From Bolinopsis microptera (lineage: Eukaryota; Ctenophora; Tentaculata; Lobata; Bolinopsidae), in contig NC_087081.1 in NCBI RefSeq assembly GCF_026151205.1, forward strand, positions 8,243,246-8,307,245: a stretch of DNA of 64,000 bases. The letters are read 5' to 3'. The notes below the pieces were generated by a model, which was given only the letters and a program-made list of their open reading frames with translations, searched no databases and was not told where the DNA came from. Shown piece by piece: positions 1 to 11,769 of this stretch. Made by a program: the position numbers and the translations under genes. Position 1 is the stretch's first letter. Each line of letters begins with the position of its first letter.

Positions 1-174
1 TGATCTATTAATGCTATCTGAATACCATCAAGCTAGCTCAATTTATTTGTAAAATAATAATTAAAATTATTAAAACTGTTTTGAGACATCAACTTTAGTG
101 TTCGTACGGTAGCCAGTTAAAAATATCGTCAGTTATATTTAAAGGTACTGTATTAGTAATACGTGTTGTTGCAG

Positions 175-1369
175 CTAAGAGAGAAAGACTGCTTGGTGAG
201 ATAGTCCCAGTCAGTACTGAACAGTCCTGCACTCTTAATGATAACGAGGAGGAGTATGGTGCTCACCACGCTATAGACTTTGACCTGGAGACTTACTCCT
301 ACACAGCTCCTGGTTCTGACGGTAAAAGCTGGTTAAAGATAACACTAGACCAGGTTCACTGTGTGGAACAAGTGATGTGGCTTGGTAATATAAAAGGTGA
401 TCCTTTCCTCACCTGGACCTGCTCTGGCACAGACTGTAGTACCTGTGAGGGTGGCCGCTGTATAAGTAGCTTCACCCTCACAGTGTACACAGAGGGAGCA
501 GCACCTGATATCTCATCACATGAATCCAGCTGTAAATACGGAGATACGGTGATGATAGAGAGAATTAACAATAATATCTTTTCTGTGTACGAGGTAGTGA
601 TAATCGGGAAACAAGGTGAGACTACTCATTATAAAACTTAATATATATTGGCAGGTATGATATGTTCACGGTGTACATTAGAATGAAATATGTTTGAAAA
701 CACACCATGCAGCTTTTTAAGTTTCTTTATATCCCACAACTGATACATAAGAGTAATCTAAAAAATTTTAATTTTATCATACGATAGCCCTAACCGACCG
801 TTTTTATTTCAGGATGTTTAAAACTTTCGGTTGCAGAGCAAAAAATGTGTACCCATGCACTCCACGCGCACTGTAAACTTTGGCATGATATGATCTCGAA
901 GTTATAACCAGATACGATCATTATTAACTAAGATATGTTTTGTTTCTTCATATAAAGCCAGTAGGATGAACACTGAAATTTAAGATCAGCTACACAAATT
1001 TTAGCAGTCAACATTGCATTATGAGACGCCAGTTTTAAGCTCAGCGAACAAATATACTCGACCGTTAAGTTTTTGCGGGGGTTTAGAGAGGATTTCTATC
1101 GAGGGTCATCGAAAGTAACAGTAAGTAAAGTGATGGCTGCACCTCATCGCGAGAACCCAATTTCTGATTGCCATAATTGACAAAAATAAGGGATAACTTC
1201 ATTTACAAGTTTCATTTTTTCATCTAATAGCTCGAAATAAATGTAACATATCAAAATAAATTTTACATAAAATATGGAAAATAATCAGTATTTTATAAGT
1301 TAATAGCTTATTTCTAGAGTGAAATTGATATCAATCAACTGTTTTTGTTATATTTCAGGTGAAGTATAA
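175..1369 (+). CDS. 3' part of a gene with an F5/8-type C (discoidin-like) module
   Basis: One clear internal exon at 175-615, between an acceptor (TTGTTGCAG) and a donor (CAAG|GTGAGA). It enters and leaves in phase 1 and is open throughout (147 codons). It carries a discoidin-like signature: HHAIDFDLETYSYT, then SWLKITLDQ, then a cysteine-rich stretch around CSGTDCSTCEGGRC. This is how secreted or surface carbohydrate-binding modules of the F5/8 C superfamily look; the ligand is unknown. A possible terminal exon at 1359-1369 follows a TATTTCAG acceptor and adds only G-E-V-stop in the right phase; I trust that less. The 5' exons lie outside the window. The cysteine cluster is unlike the fucolectin modules at 31-33 kb, so it is probably a different subfamily. 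Confidence 0.6.
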
Positions 1370-2585
1370 AAATGACGATTGTATCAAGACTAAAAGATAA
1401 ACAGATGGCGATACCTTATGGATCTCAATCAGCTTCCAACCAGGTTTGCTCACAGTTTAATTTTATAGTTTATATTTGGATAATGAAGCTATATTATTAA
1501 AGTTTCCGTAAAAATATTTGCATATTTTAGCCGTGAAACGTTTTATTGTTTAGTGCAGCACTATTTTTGCATTACACTTTGTATTTTTATTTCAGTTTAA
1601 AGCTCACTGTTATCTATAAAAGTATAAAGTTATAAAAACGGACAAAGAACCACACTTAACTGAAGGAACTCAGCTAACTCTTACCTTGGTGAGTTCTTAT
1701 AAACTGATCAATATTGGTATTTCAGTATGGTTAAACTAAAATTACATCTATGCTGATCGATAAACCTTGTCAATTTCTATCGATTTCTTTTGTTTAATTT
1801 CAAGTTTTTATTTCCACAGTTATACCTGCTTTAAACTACCTCTAAGGTTTGGAACCCATTTTAGGCTAATAATTGATGTACTTGATACTTATATTATTGT
1901 TATTTTAGTCAACCAAATATCCTACTTTTGGTTATTTTCGCTTAAAATCTGAAATGTCTCCCTGTCACATAACCCAATAATATGTCGAATTATAGGTTGA
2001 TTACATCGTTGTAGTCAGATCGTACTTTATTAAGACGGACAGTGAGCCAGACTTCATCAGACGGAACTCAACTGAGCTCATGGTTTGGTATGTTCTTAGA
2101 TTATCAACATTAATTTATGAATACTAATCTGCTTACACAAACATGAATAGACGTATATCCTGATCTACTACTATTTTGAGCTAGGAGGGCTTAAGTTAAA
2201 CTTTCAAATATTTAAGTATCTATATCGTATTTATTCATTACATTGTTACCATATGGCATATATAATATTTTTAATTTAAAACTTAAATTTAAATTTAATT
2301 TACGACATACCCCAATTTATTTGCTTGGCACTTTGGTATATTTTCAAGTGTCAACAGAAAATAGCTGAAGATCGGTGCTTTAACTGATCTACTTTTCAGG
2401 ATAAATAATAGACATATAGTCATGAAGAAATCTACTAACTATTCGACTGGAGAGTAGCACCAGACCACTATAACTGATTTGCAATTTATAGAGTCTTGCA
2501 GTGACCACTGACCAAAATCCAAAAAGTAAGTTATCGACCTGCAAAATTTGTTTCCTTACTAATACTTAATTCTTGACATCTTTCG
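616..2585. other. non-coding stretch, AT-rich
   Basis: Apart from the possible tiny terminal exon near 1359, I see no convincing coding sequence. Loosely similar blocks around 1625-1720 and 2030-2110 (both near ACGGACA followed by AACTCA) suggest old local duplication related to the repeated unit further right. Open frames here are short and lack splice or family support. Confidence 0.5.
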
Positions 2586-2589
2586 GAAA

Positions 2590-3543
2590 TATTTATTTTG
2601 ACGTAAATCATAAGATTAACATTAACAAAACTTTATTAGTGTAACATAATTCGATTCTCTTCGAAATTCAGTTCACCGAGTTCATTGCAAATGAACCAAT
2701 ATCCTGTAAGACCGCGCGAATGTAAAAGTCTGTAATCCTGGATCGCGAGAAAGTTATGGGCATGAAATCGCGTAAAAAACGGTCTTAAATGTAAATCAAC
2801 AAAGTAGTTGTACCGAATAAGAAAATCATTAAAAGAATTTATTTTGGCGCAGTATCTTGACCCTTTTTTCAGCCGAGCCCACTGATAGCACTTTAACGTT
2901 ACTCCTCGATTTTTAAAAGTTTTCCTGCGCTTTTCTGATACCAGCCGCTTCTCCACATGTTGGAGCAAAATTCACAACAATATTCTTCAACACAGGTTCT
3001 GAAGTCCACTATACTATAAGTATAAAGGCAGAGAAGATTTCCTGGAGCTTATGAGCATTCCTCATCATATTGAAGCGGATCCGGCCCTAATTCTCGACGA
3101 CTAAGCTTAACTAAAATGTAAGTTGACAATAAAATACACAAGATTTTTATCCCAATCATCTAATATTCTATTGCGTGATTAATATTTGATCATCACATGG
3201 TTGTGCGTATTGTGAAACTGGCAATAAGCCTTGTGTCACTGACAATTTAATATTAATACGGAGACATCTTCAGATTTTCTGAGTTTGTATCACACAAGGT
3301 AAGACAAAGAAGCAGGCCAGGTAATGACACCCTAAAATATGAATATTCTAATACTGACCAACGGGGGTATTCTCAAAACAGATCATGATCTAACATTACT
3401 TATATTAGAATCTGACCACTTCAAATCTTTATTATGGTGCATCTGGAAAAGCAAAGTGATTACAGGATAACAATTGGGTCGTTAGAAACAGGGAGGAGAC
3501 CAGTAGAAATAGTATGTTGGTATTATATAATCAATCAACTTTG
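2590..3543. repeat. segmental duplication, copy A, left part
   Basis: Collinear with 15236-16229 (copy B) over about 1 kb. Shared blocks include ACTTATTAGTGTAACA-like, the GGCG-AGTATC block followed by GCCGAGCCCA/GCTGAGCCCA, CAACTACTTCAAATCTTT-like, and TTATATAATCAATYAACTTTG at the end. Copy A stops abruptly at 3543, exactly where the 11.4-kb element begins, and resumes at 14954. A 110-codon - strand open frame inside (2636-2968) is not kept in copy B, so I do not call it a gene. Confidence 0.75.
3536..3543. repeat. left target-site duplication, CAACTTTG
   Basis: The 8 bases immediately left of the terminal inverted repeat are repeated exactly at 14954-14961. The corresponding place in copy B (16222-16229) carries TAACTTTG once, without insertion. 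Confidence 0.75.
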
Positions 3544-4157
3544 GGTTCTTTTGCGATAGTCAAAACGCGACAGCCGACAACTAGCGCTGGATGGCGACAA
3601 CTAGCGCTATCCAGCGCTAGTTGTCGCCATCCAGCGCTAGTTGTCGCTATCCAGCGCTGGATAACGCTGGCCAGCGCAAAATATATTTGTTCGATAATTG
3701 TCGCTATCCAGCGCTAGTTGTCGCCAGCCAGCGCTAGTTGTCGCCATCCAGCGCTGGTTGTCGCTATCCAGCGCTAGTTGTCGCTGGCTATGCGACACTG
3801 TCGCACGCGATAGTTTGCGATGGCCAGCGCAACTGGCCATCGCAGAAAACAGTTTGATAACTAGCGCGCTGTAGTGTATGTACTAAGAGCATCAACTTGC
3901 GGGTGAACATTTTATGTCTCAAAACCCAACATATTATACATCATTGGAAAGGTCTCATTGAGTAGAGTCGTTTGGTACCAAGTTTTGGGCAAATGACTGT
4001 TCCTAACGAAAGTTATAGCCCGTCAAAGTTCCAAAAATGACCATTTAAAAAATGGGGCGGGGCATCGTGTTCTTAAATTTTTTTACGAAATTTTTTTACA
4101 GAATATTGTTAATCACATTTTTTTACACAAGATTTGCTGTATGCCGTAATTTTATTT
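3544..4157. repeat. left terminal inverted repeat with decamer array
   Basis: About 614 bp. From the outside: 29 bases identical to the right end; then a roughly 220-bp array of GCGACAACTA and GCGCTGGATR decamers, in both orientations; then a unique block with ACTGTCGCACGCGATAGT; then a conserved 290-bp stretch (including TTTGGTACCAAGTTTTGGGC and GGGGCGGGGCATCGTG) that matches 11488-11770 in reverse complement. The match ends near GCCGTAATTTT. Confidence 0.8.
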
Positions 4158-5460
4158 TCCGATATTTGAATCAAAAATAATTTTTATTTGGATTTCAAAG
4201 TACGCGCTACGCCGCGCAGTTAGAAATCGCAATAAGGAGATTTAACCAAATGTTTTGTTGCGCCATTTTTATTCTCATATCAAATATGCGCTGATACTTT
4301 TCGGTCGAATTTCTTTTTGTTGCCGCTCATAGCAATTAGCAGAGAGCCTCAATGCACACACCGTATATTTAGTTTGATAGTAGTTGTTTTGTTGCACATT
4401 GTAATGCAGATGTTACTAAATGATCTTGAGAGGGTATTTAATATAACTGAGTTAGTGTTACTGCGTTTTGGCTGCGATGTGCTGGAGACTACTAGAAACT
4501 TGTTCTAGTATAGAATAGCTTAGTGGATCAGGATGTTGCTAAATTAAATCCCTTGTTACACTCGTTTAGTTCTGGACAGGATTTGAACGTTTTACACTTT
4601 TATCAGATCATTTCAATCATGCTTCATACCGAAATTACAATTAACCCATTCAAGCCTTGTATAAACAATAACGGACAGTATTCTGTGTTAGAAAAAATAT
4701 ATGTACTTCCAATCAAATCGTGCAATTTCCTTGGTACACAGGTGCACATTCTTTGATGCCCGAAATGCATTCCAAGCTCTAGATATCTGCCTTCAATAAT
4801 GGCCTATAATCACATTTGCCAAAAAACAGCTGCTTTGTAATGCTGGTGTGTCCCACTTAGTTTGATTATCTTAGTTAAGCTGTAATATCGAACTCGAAGA
4901 CCTGTTTCGTTATTATTTCTTGAAATGCAGGTATTTGAAGGTTTTGAAGCAATTTTTTCAATTAATCTATTTTCCTGGTGTAGAAACAGACCTAACTTGA
5001 TGTATATTGTTTATTCTAATTAAAGTATATTTGAATTTAAAATATGAACTTCAAATATCATTATTTCTAGCTGAACCAGAATTTCCTTTGGGACGAGATG
5101 CTTTCCGGACAAACATTATTGTATGCTGATATAATAATTAACAACCGATCCTATGGGCTGAAATATGTAAGTACTTTGTTCAAGCTTGATGTGACCTTTT
5201 TTATCTTAGTATACTTATGACTGCTTTAGCTCAGCCTTTATAATAAAAGATAACCTCTTACCAAGCGATTGTGGAGAGAAATGACAGTCATATTTACCAT
5301 TACCATTTTACAACTATTTAACAGTACCACCAACTGACTGTAATTTTCAAGCAAGAATCATTACTGATGAAAACCCATTAAATACCTAAAACTGCGTTGT
5401 ACAAACACACTTGTTTATTGATAGTTAACATTAAGGATGGTTGATGCCTGTTAAGTTCAT
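4158..5460. other. element interior, no recognisable gene
   Basis: Two neighbouring + strand open frames (4317-4508, 63 codons; 4523-4756, 77 codons) have a protein-like composition but match no family I know. They could be the remains of an element-encoded protein. There are no splice signals or motifs to support a call. Confidence 0.3.
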
Positions 5461-5462
5461 TA

Positions 5463-5693
5463 CAGTGGAGTTCCCACTTACGAGTGTTGGCTGAGAGGTG
5501 GCGCGCCTGAGAGGTGGCGCGGTGTATGCAGAGTATGATAATGTCAGCCTTACCGCGGACGCGATAATTCAAACGTAATGAAAGCTAATGTCAGCTGCGC
5601 CGCAAGGCTGACATTATCATACTCTGCATACACTGCGCCACCTCTCAGGCGCGCCACCTCTCAGTTTACCACTCGTAGGTGGGAACTCCACTT
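5463..5693. mobile_element. hairpin MITE, about 231 bp
   Basis: Two arms of about 100 bp are near-perfect reverse complements. The outer ends read CAGTGGAGTTCCCAC and its complement, the arms include a doubled GAGAGGTGGCGCG block, and the centre is a short AT-rich loop near GATAATTCAAACG. TA dinucleotides flank both sides (5461-5462 and 5694-5695), suggesting a Tc1/mariner-type non-autonomous element. The outermost base pair differs between the ends. No coding capacity. Confidence 0.7.
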
Positions 5694-5699
5694 TATGCT

Positions 5700-6190
5700 C
5701 ATCTACTTACCAGTTTATTTACAGCCAATTCTTATCATTGTGACTTTAGCACGTGGATATTTTCAATGCAACATTTAAACATCGTTTTTAGGCAAGATTG
5801 GGCAATTTGGTTTTGATCACTGGATTGATCACCAAAAGTTACTTAATTGAATAATAATTTGAAACTAAATCATTCGAAATCACTGATTGAGTGCCATTGA
5901 TTGAGTGAAGAAATCACAGATTAAGTGCCAGGATCATGTATCCGTGCAAGATCTTAAAATGGTCATAACTCGGCTTAGTTGTAAACAACGAACTTGAAGT
6001 TATAGGAAAGCACTTCAATTATCAAAACAAGTCCAAATGTGTCTGGAAATTTTGGAGTTCCTAACTCAAAACGTTCTCAATTTATGGTGACAATAGAGAA
6101 AAAGAGGGAGTGTACAACCCTATACAATCTCACTAGTGACAATATACCTTTAGAATTTTAGAAATAAGTGCTCTATATTCTTTTCCTCCT
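5700..6190. other. element interior, nothing recognised
   Basis: AT-rich sequence with a local repeat (GATTGAGTGCC / GATTAAGTGCC near 5885-5930). No gene or RNA is recognised. Confidence 0.4.
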
Positions 6191-6640
6191 TCAAATAGTT
6201 GATTTGGTCATTTACTTTTGAAACACTGAGACAGTCTGAGTTCTTTAGCTTTGATCAGTATCTGATGAACGGTGCTAGAGTTTCAAAATGATACTTTGAC
6301 AGCTCTGGGTTTTTCAGCAGACATATTCCCAATTTGAGCAGCTTCGAAGCGTGGCTTTTCTGCAAATTGTTCAAACACATCACAAATTTGATCGCCAAGT
6401 TTCTCTCCTGTATCCTCCTTGAGACTAAAAATGAAGACATTTCTGCAATCTGCTGCGATCTTCTTCAGCTACAACATTCCAAACTACTTTCTTCAAGTTT
6501 TCTGCCGTGAAAGTGGAGACAGAGCTGGGGGAAGGGTTTCCTCTGCATTTTTTGCTGATTTCTGAGCACTGATGATTTCACTTTTCATTTCCTCTATCTT
6601 TTTATTCGTGGAGAATACGCTGATATTAGACAATACCCTA
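6190..6640 (-). pseudogene. degenerate retroelement ORF1-like fragment
   Basis: On the - strand from about 6460 to 6230, a frame reads RNVFIFSLKED, then GDQICDVFEQF, EKPRFEAAQIG and RAVKVSF. It then meets a stop and continues in the same frame with VHQILIKAKELR. This pattern (a central domain beginning with a short strand, then a E/D-rich helix, then RPVKV) is common in ORF1-type proteins of animal LINEs. Upstream, near 6640-6540, a Lys/Glu-rich segment (KIEEMKSEIISAQKS) resembles the coiled coil expected before it. It is broken by stops and frame changes and is therefore dead. The exact LINE clade cannot be told. Confidence 0.5.
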
Positions 6641-6659
6641 AAATGCATCAAAAAGGTGC

Positions 6660-9600
6660 TTTACTAGAACGTCCTTGTTTGGTTTCTTGAACTTCTCGAA
6701 TGTGATATCACTATCTTCATCAAAGTTTATTGTCTTCATTACCTCAACCCAAATACCAAGATCATTAGAAGCATCTGAAAGCTGGTCGAAATGTTTACTT
6801 GACTACATTAGAGAGTCTAAGTACACATCTTCCATAACGTACTCACAATTGTATTAAATGTATAGCACCGGACACAAAGTAGCAGATAAGTCGTCGAATT
6901 ATAGCAATAAGAGATGCACATGTAAGAAATGTAGTAAATCAAAGTTTTCACTTTTTAGTCCCCGTCGGATCACATGATTTCTCTCATAGAATTGGTTCCC
7001 AATTAGTGGTTTTACAGTACCGTCGAGCTAGAATAATGACTCCATATGAGTGTGTTACGTATTGTTAAGCTAGGATCTTAGTATTAAGCAATAAGGTGTC
7101 AGAGAGCTAAGAGATGACAGGGAGTGATAGACAAGGTTCGACCGGGATCCCGGTTTAATCCCGGATTTTTTGAAAAACTGAAGTTTAAAGCAAAATTATT
7201 TACCAATTAATAAACAAAACACTGTCAGAGTCAAGTGCCAATTTGTTGGGTAAGCTGTGCTTGTGCTTTTTATCAGTTGCGGATACCATATTTTAGTGTA
7301 AGTGTTAAGTGCTGGTTTTCTAAGCTATGATCCCGGTCCCAAATCTGGCTGAATCCCGGTCCCGGCGTATACCTGGTTCCGGCACTCCTTTCCAGTCCCG
7401 GCCAAAAAAGCAGTCCCGGTCGATCCTTGGTGACAGAAGGGGCGGTAAATAATGTTTTGTTTCTGATATTGGTCAAAGAGCGTACTGTATAGCATTGAAC
7501 CTGGGCATATTTCAAAACTATAGAATGTTACGGTGTGACAATTTTACCCATTTTTTCCGAAAAATGTCCAAGAAAACAGGTTCATTATTGGTTAAATTAT
7601 GTTTCTAAGGCTTTTCAAACCTACGATTTACATATCTGCCAAAGAAAATAGTGAGAAATCAATCCGTTTTTGAGTAATTAAAAGTTGAAATTTCGTTACG
7701 GAGTGAGTAGATAAATTTTCAGATTTTGGTACACCCATATTCTGACCTAATTTTTATCTCAGATATTCTTGAAATTTGCATTTTGACGGCTTCCAGGCAC
7801 TTTTCAGACATTTTCCTTCAATAATTAATCAAGAGAAAGTGTGTATTGCCTAAGGAATAAAAAATTTGAGGCTTCAAAAATTTTGGGGATTGTTACGGAG
7901 TGACTGTTGCGGAGTGACGCATCAAACAGTCTCTCATTCCACTCGAATTTTTCATCATTTTTCATCCTGTTCCTGGCTCTAAATAGTAGAATTCTTTTCA
8001 AAATTAGATAGATCTTTCCCCGTCAAAGCCATGTCGTAAGGTAAATCAGAAATTAGCAACTGATTTAGCTAAGATGGTGTACTATAGTTAATAGTACAGG
8101 CTATAGTTAATAGCCCAGTCTATAGTTTATAGACTTCAATGTGTGAGTTTGATATATACTAAGATGGTGTACTATAGTTAATAGCACACTTGAAACAGCG
8201 TAAAGATGTGATCAGGTCATGCTGTAACTTATCCAAAGTTACGTGATCTTTCCTTGTTTTTGGGATCATATCTCATTAGCCCCAGACACCATACATGCTC
8301 CAGGTAGAGCGTAATTTGGTGATTACATAATTACAAGGTCGGTCGTATCATAGAGTGCACCTAGCTAGCGCCTAGGTAAATACATGATAATGTGATCCGA
8401 TCCCATATTCCCAGTCATTTAGCCGCAATGTGACGAAGTTTAAACAAGATTATACTGTTATATCTTGTACAATTGATATTCTTTTTGAATTGCAATTTCA
8501 GTAAAATGATCAACACATAAATCCAAAACAGTTCCTACTTAAATTTACACATCGCAAATGTTCTTCAGAACATAAAGTTCTTTTAAAGAACTGCGGACAG
8601 CTACCAATGTCTCCATGGAGGGAGACTTACCAAATACTTTCAGAGCTAATCTGTAACTTAAAATTGTAGATCTATGCTTGATCATAAGATCTGCTGCTCT
8701 CCGAAATTTGATGGTTACAACTGAGATGGATGGTTGGCCTCTCAGCCAGCTTATATAGTATTATGTGATGTCAGCTAACGAGCTTGTTCAGATGATCTTA
8801 TTTGGATCACATCAAATTCTCAAATATGAAGATTGGTGTCGTCTAACAGATAAGCACGTAGGATCAGATCACGTCATGTACTGAAATACCGACCGTGATG
8901 TCAGCTGACAAGCTAGGTATTATGCAATCTGGCATCAATATTACAAACCAGATCAATACCATTTGAAGCGAGCATGTGACCACTTTTCAATTTACTGAAT
9001 GTGATGAATTTGTCACTCCGTAACACAGCGTTACGGAGTGACCAAACTTTGGCTCATCATATCTCTTCTTAAATTATAATGTTATCAATCGAAAATGTTG
9101 GAAAATCTTAGTGTTAGGTCACTGAGATACTTCAGAAAATATGGAATGCAATAGGCGTGTAATTAAGAGAATAGATAACTTTTTTACACTTTTTTGTTAC
9201 GGAGTGACAAAATTTTTTAAACCACATTTTCCCCATGTTAGCTCATTCTCCTTGATTGGGCTTTATATCAGTCTGTAAAAATGAAATCTCATATACTAAC
9301 ACACAAAATTTGGGTTTAGTTCAAGCAACAGCCTAATCTAGAGACGTTATGAAGTAGAGCACACTTTTGAGGATTGTTTCAGTGTCGATGATAGAATGAG
9401 CTATTTTTGCATGATAGAGTAGATTGATGTCTCCAATATTGCAGATTTTCAAAGTAAAAGGTTCAAACATTCTAAAATGTCCAAAATCGGATTGGTAAAA
9501 GCATTTCTGAAATTTCCTCCAAGTGGAACCAGTTTTGAAATATGCCCACCTACACATTGGAACCAATTCTGTGCGGAGAGAAACCAATCGTGGGTTTTAA

Positions 9601-10750
9601 TCACGTGCTTCCTGCTTGTTATAGGTGGTTATCAGCTGTTATGTTCTAAAAATTATAGCGCTCATTGTAAGACGTAGGTTCAATGTTGGTATGGTTTTAA
9701 TTAAATTAGTTACCCAGAATTTTATTAAGATATTGTAACGTAATAGCTTTTTGAGTTCCGTTATTTTGTTTAAGTGTAATTGTTATTCAAAACATATAAT
9801 TTCAGGTGTTAAAAGCTTGGAGCAAGACACATTACGATCGATGGCGTTCGCTGACTGATGCATTGCTATTTACTGCTGACTAGCTTATCCTTTTGTTGCC
9901 TCTAATCAGTGATGAACACCAATTAGAATCAATCGATTTAATTCACAGGATATTACGATTGTTTACAAGGGCCCTAGCACCTGTAGTTTAAGTTATTCGA
10001 TTCGATTTTTATTAAATAACGCCGTTTTTCTTTTTCTGATCTATTATTAGAGCTGTCAATGTCTTCATCTTATATTTATTGCTGCGATGTTTTACTTTAT
10101 TTTATATATCAGTTGAGACTAATTAATGAATTTGACAAATTTACAAGTTTTAAATTTTTGATAATATTTGATATTTCGCCATATTTATAAATGTGTTATC
10201 AGTAGTCAATAACTACACAATATGTAATGTATTTGATTTCTGTTTGTGTGTACAACCACTCCCGTGCATAGTAAAGCAGGCGGAGACTTGCACGTGCACG
10301 TGTTAAGAATTTGGAGCTAAATTTCGATCATTTACTGTTGAGTTTAGAGTGTTCTACGAAATAATAGCATGTATCTTCGGTTGTGATTTAAATTTTATGA
10401 TACGATAAAAATTGATTTCTAGCTTCCTCCCTGTGACAACGGATTTTCTAGTATGTCTTTAGAGTAAAATAAAGGTCGAGACATATTTATATGAAGTACA
10501 AAATTCGGGGATTTTTGGAAAAAATTGGAAAAAATCCCCATATTTTCGTACTGAATTTCTGAAATTTCGTACTGAATTACTGAATTTATGAAAAAAATCC
10601 CCATATTTTCGTTCCCCCATAATTTCGATCCCCGCTAATTATGATCCACATAAATATGTCTTGTAAGGTATGATTCACATTCGACACAAAAACCGAGAAT
10701 GCACTCTGGCATTGTTCGTGCGCTGCTCGGGAGAGCACGTTTCCTTGATT
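6660..10750. other. element interior with scattered short motifs, no gene
   Basis: No gene recognised. It contains a TCCCGGT/TCCCGGY-rich patch (7139-7430), a dispersed TTACGGAGTGAC motif (about 7525-9210, both strands), and two copies of AAGATGGTGTACTATAGTTAATAG (8071-8190). All open frames are under 90 codons. Confidence 0.5.
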
Positions 10751-11290
10751 TGTGTAGGGGATTTCACACTTGTATGAGTTCCCTGGTATTTGGAACATTT
10801 TCAGGTGGTTTAATGGTTATATTAGTACTTGTCCCTAACAATTAGAAAAACCGAGTTTCGACATCTTGACCCACTCAGGCCACTCCCAGGGGCCACGCCC
10901 ACCCCAAAATTACTGAAATCCAGGTCAAATCAAGAATGAGAATCTTTACCCTTGTATGGGTTTTATGTTCCGGGGTATTTGGAACATGTTTAGGATGTTT
11001 AATAGTTATTAACTGTCCCAAACCATCAGAAAGACCGAGTTTCGACATCTTGACTCACTCAGGCCACTCCCAGGGGCCTCGCCCACCCCAAAATTACTGA
11101 AATCCAGGTCAAATCAAGAATGAGAATCTTTACCCCTGTAGGAGATTTATGTTCCGGGGTATTTGGAACATGATTTGGTGGTTAGATAGGAAGTACCTGA
11201 CCCCAACAACCAGAGAAACTAATTTTCGACGTCTTGACCCACTCAGGCCACTCCCAGGGACAATTCGAAACTATTTTGAGGGGATTTGAA
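10750..11290. repeat. three tandem copies of a ~185-bp unit
   Basis: The block GAGTTTCGACATCTTGAC recurs at about 10850 and 11036 and, diverged, at about 11221. Each is followed by CACTCAGGCCACTCCCAGGG and preceded by a TATTTGGAACAT segment. The first two copies are very similar; the third is truncated and diverges after CACTCCCAGGGA. Confidence 0.75.
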
Positions 11291-11769
11291 ATCCGTGTCA
11301 AATCCCCTAAAAAATCCCCAACAAAATTCAGGGAAACGTCTTCTGCTACGTTACTCGGAATTGTAACGCGCAATTTAACAATTTGTAGACAAAGAAGCGC
11401 GCCGCGAACCACGCGGAATATCAATTGTCTCTTCAAATATTTCAAACTCTGTTGACAAAATAAATTGATTGTGACTGTAATAATGGATTAAAAATTACGG
11501 CATACAGCAAATCTTGTGTAAAAAAATGTGATAAACAATATGCTGTAAAAAAAATTCGACAAAAACTTTAAGAACACGATGCCCCGCCCCACTTTTTAAA
11601 TGGTCATTTTTGGAACTTTGACGGGCTATAACTTTCGCTAGGAACAGCCATTTGCCCAAAACTTGGTACCAAACGACTCTACTCAATGAGACCTTTCCAA
11701 TGATGTATAATATGTTGGGTTTTGAGACATAAAATGTTCACCCGCAAGTAGATGCTCTTAGTACATACA

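Noticed and set aside
2636-2968. 110-codon - strand open frame
   Set aside because: The paralogous copy B does not preserve the frame, and no family pattern is visible.
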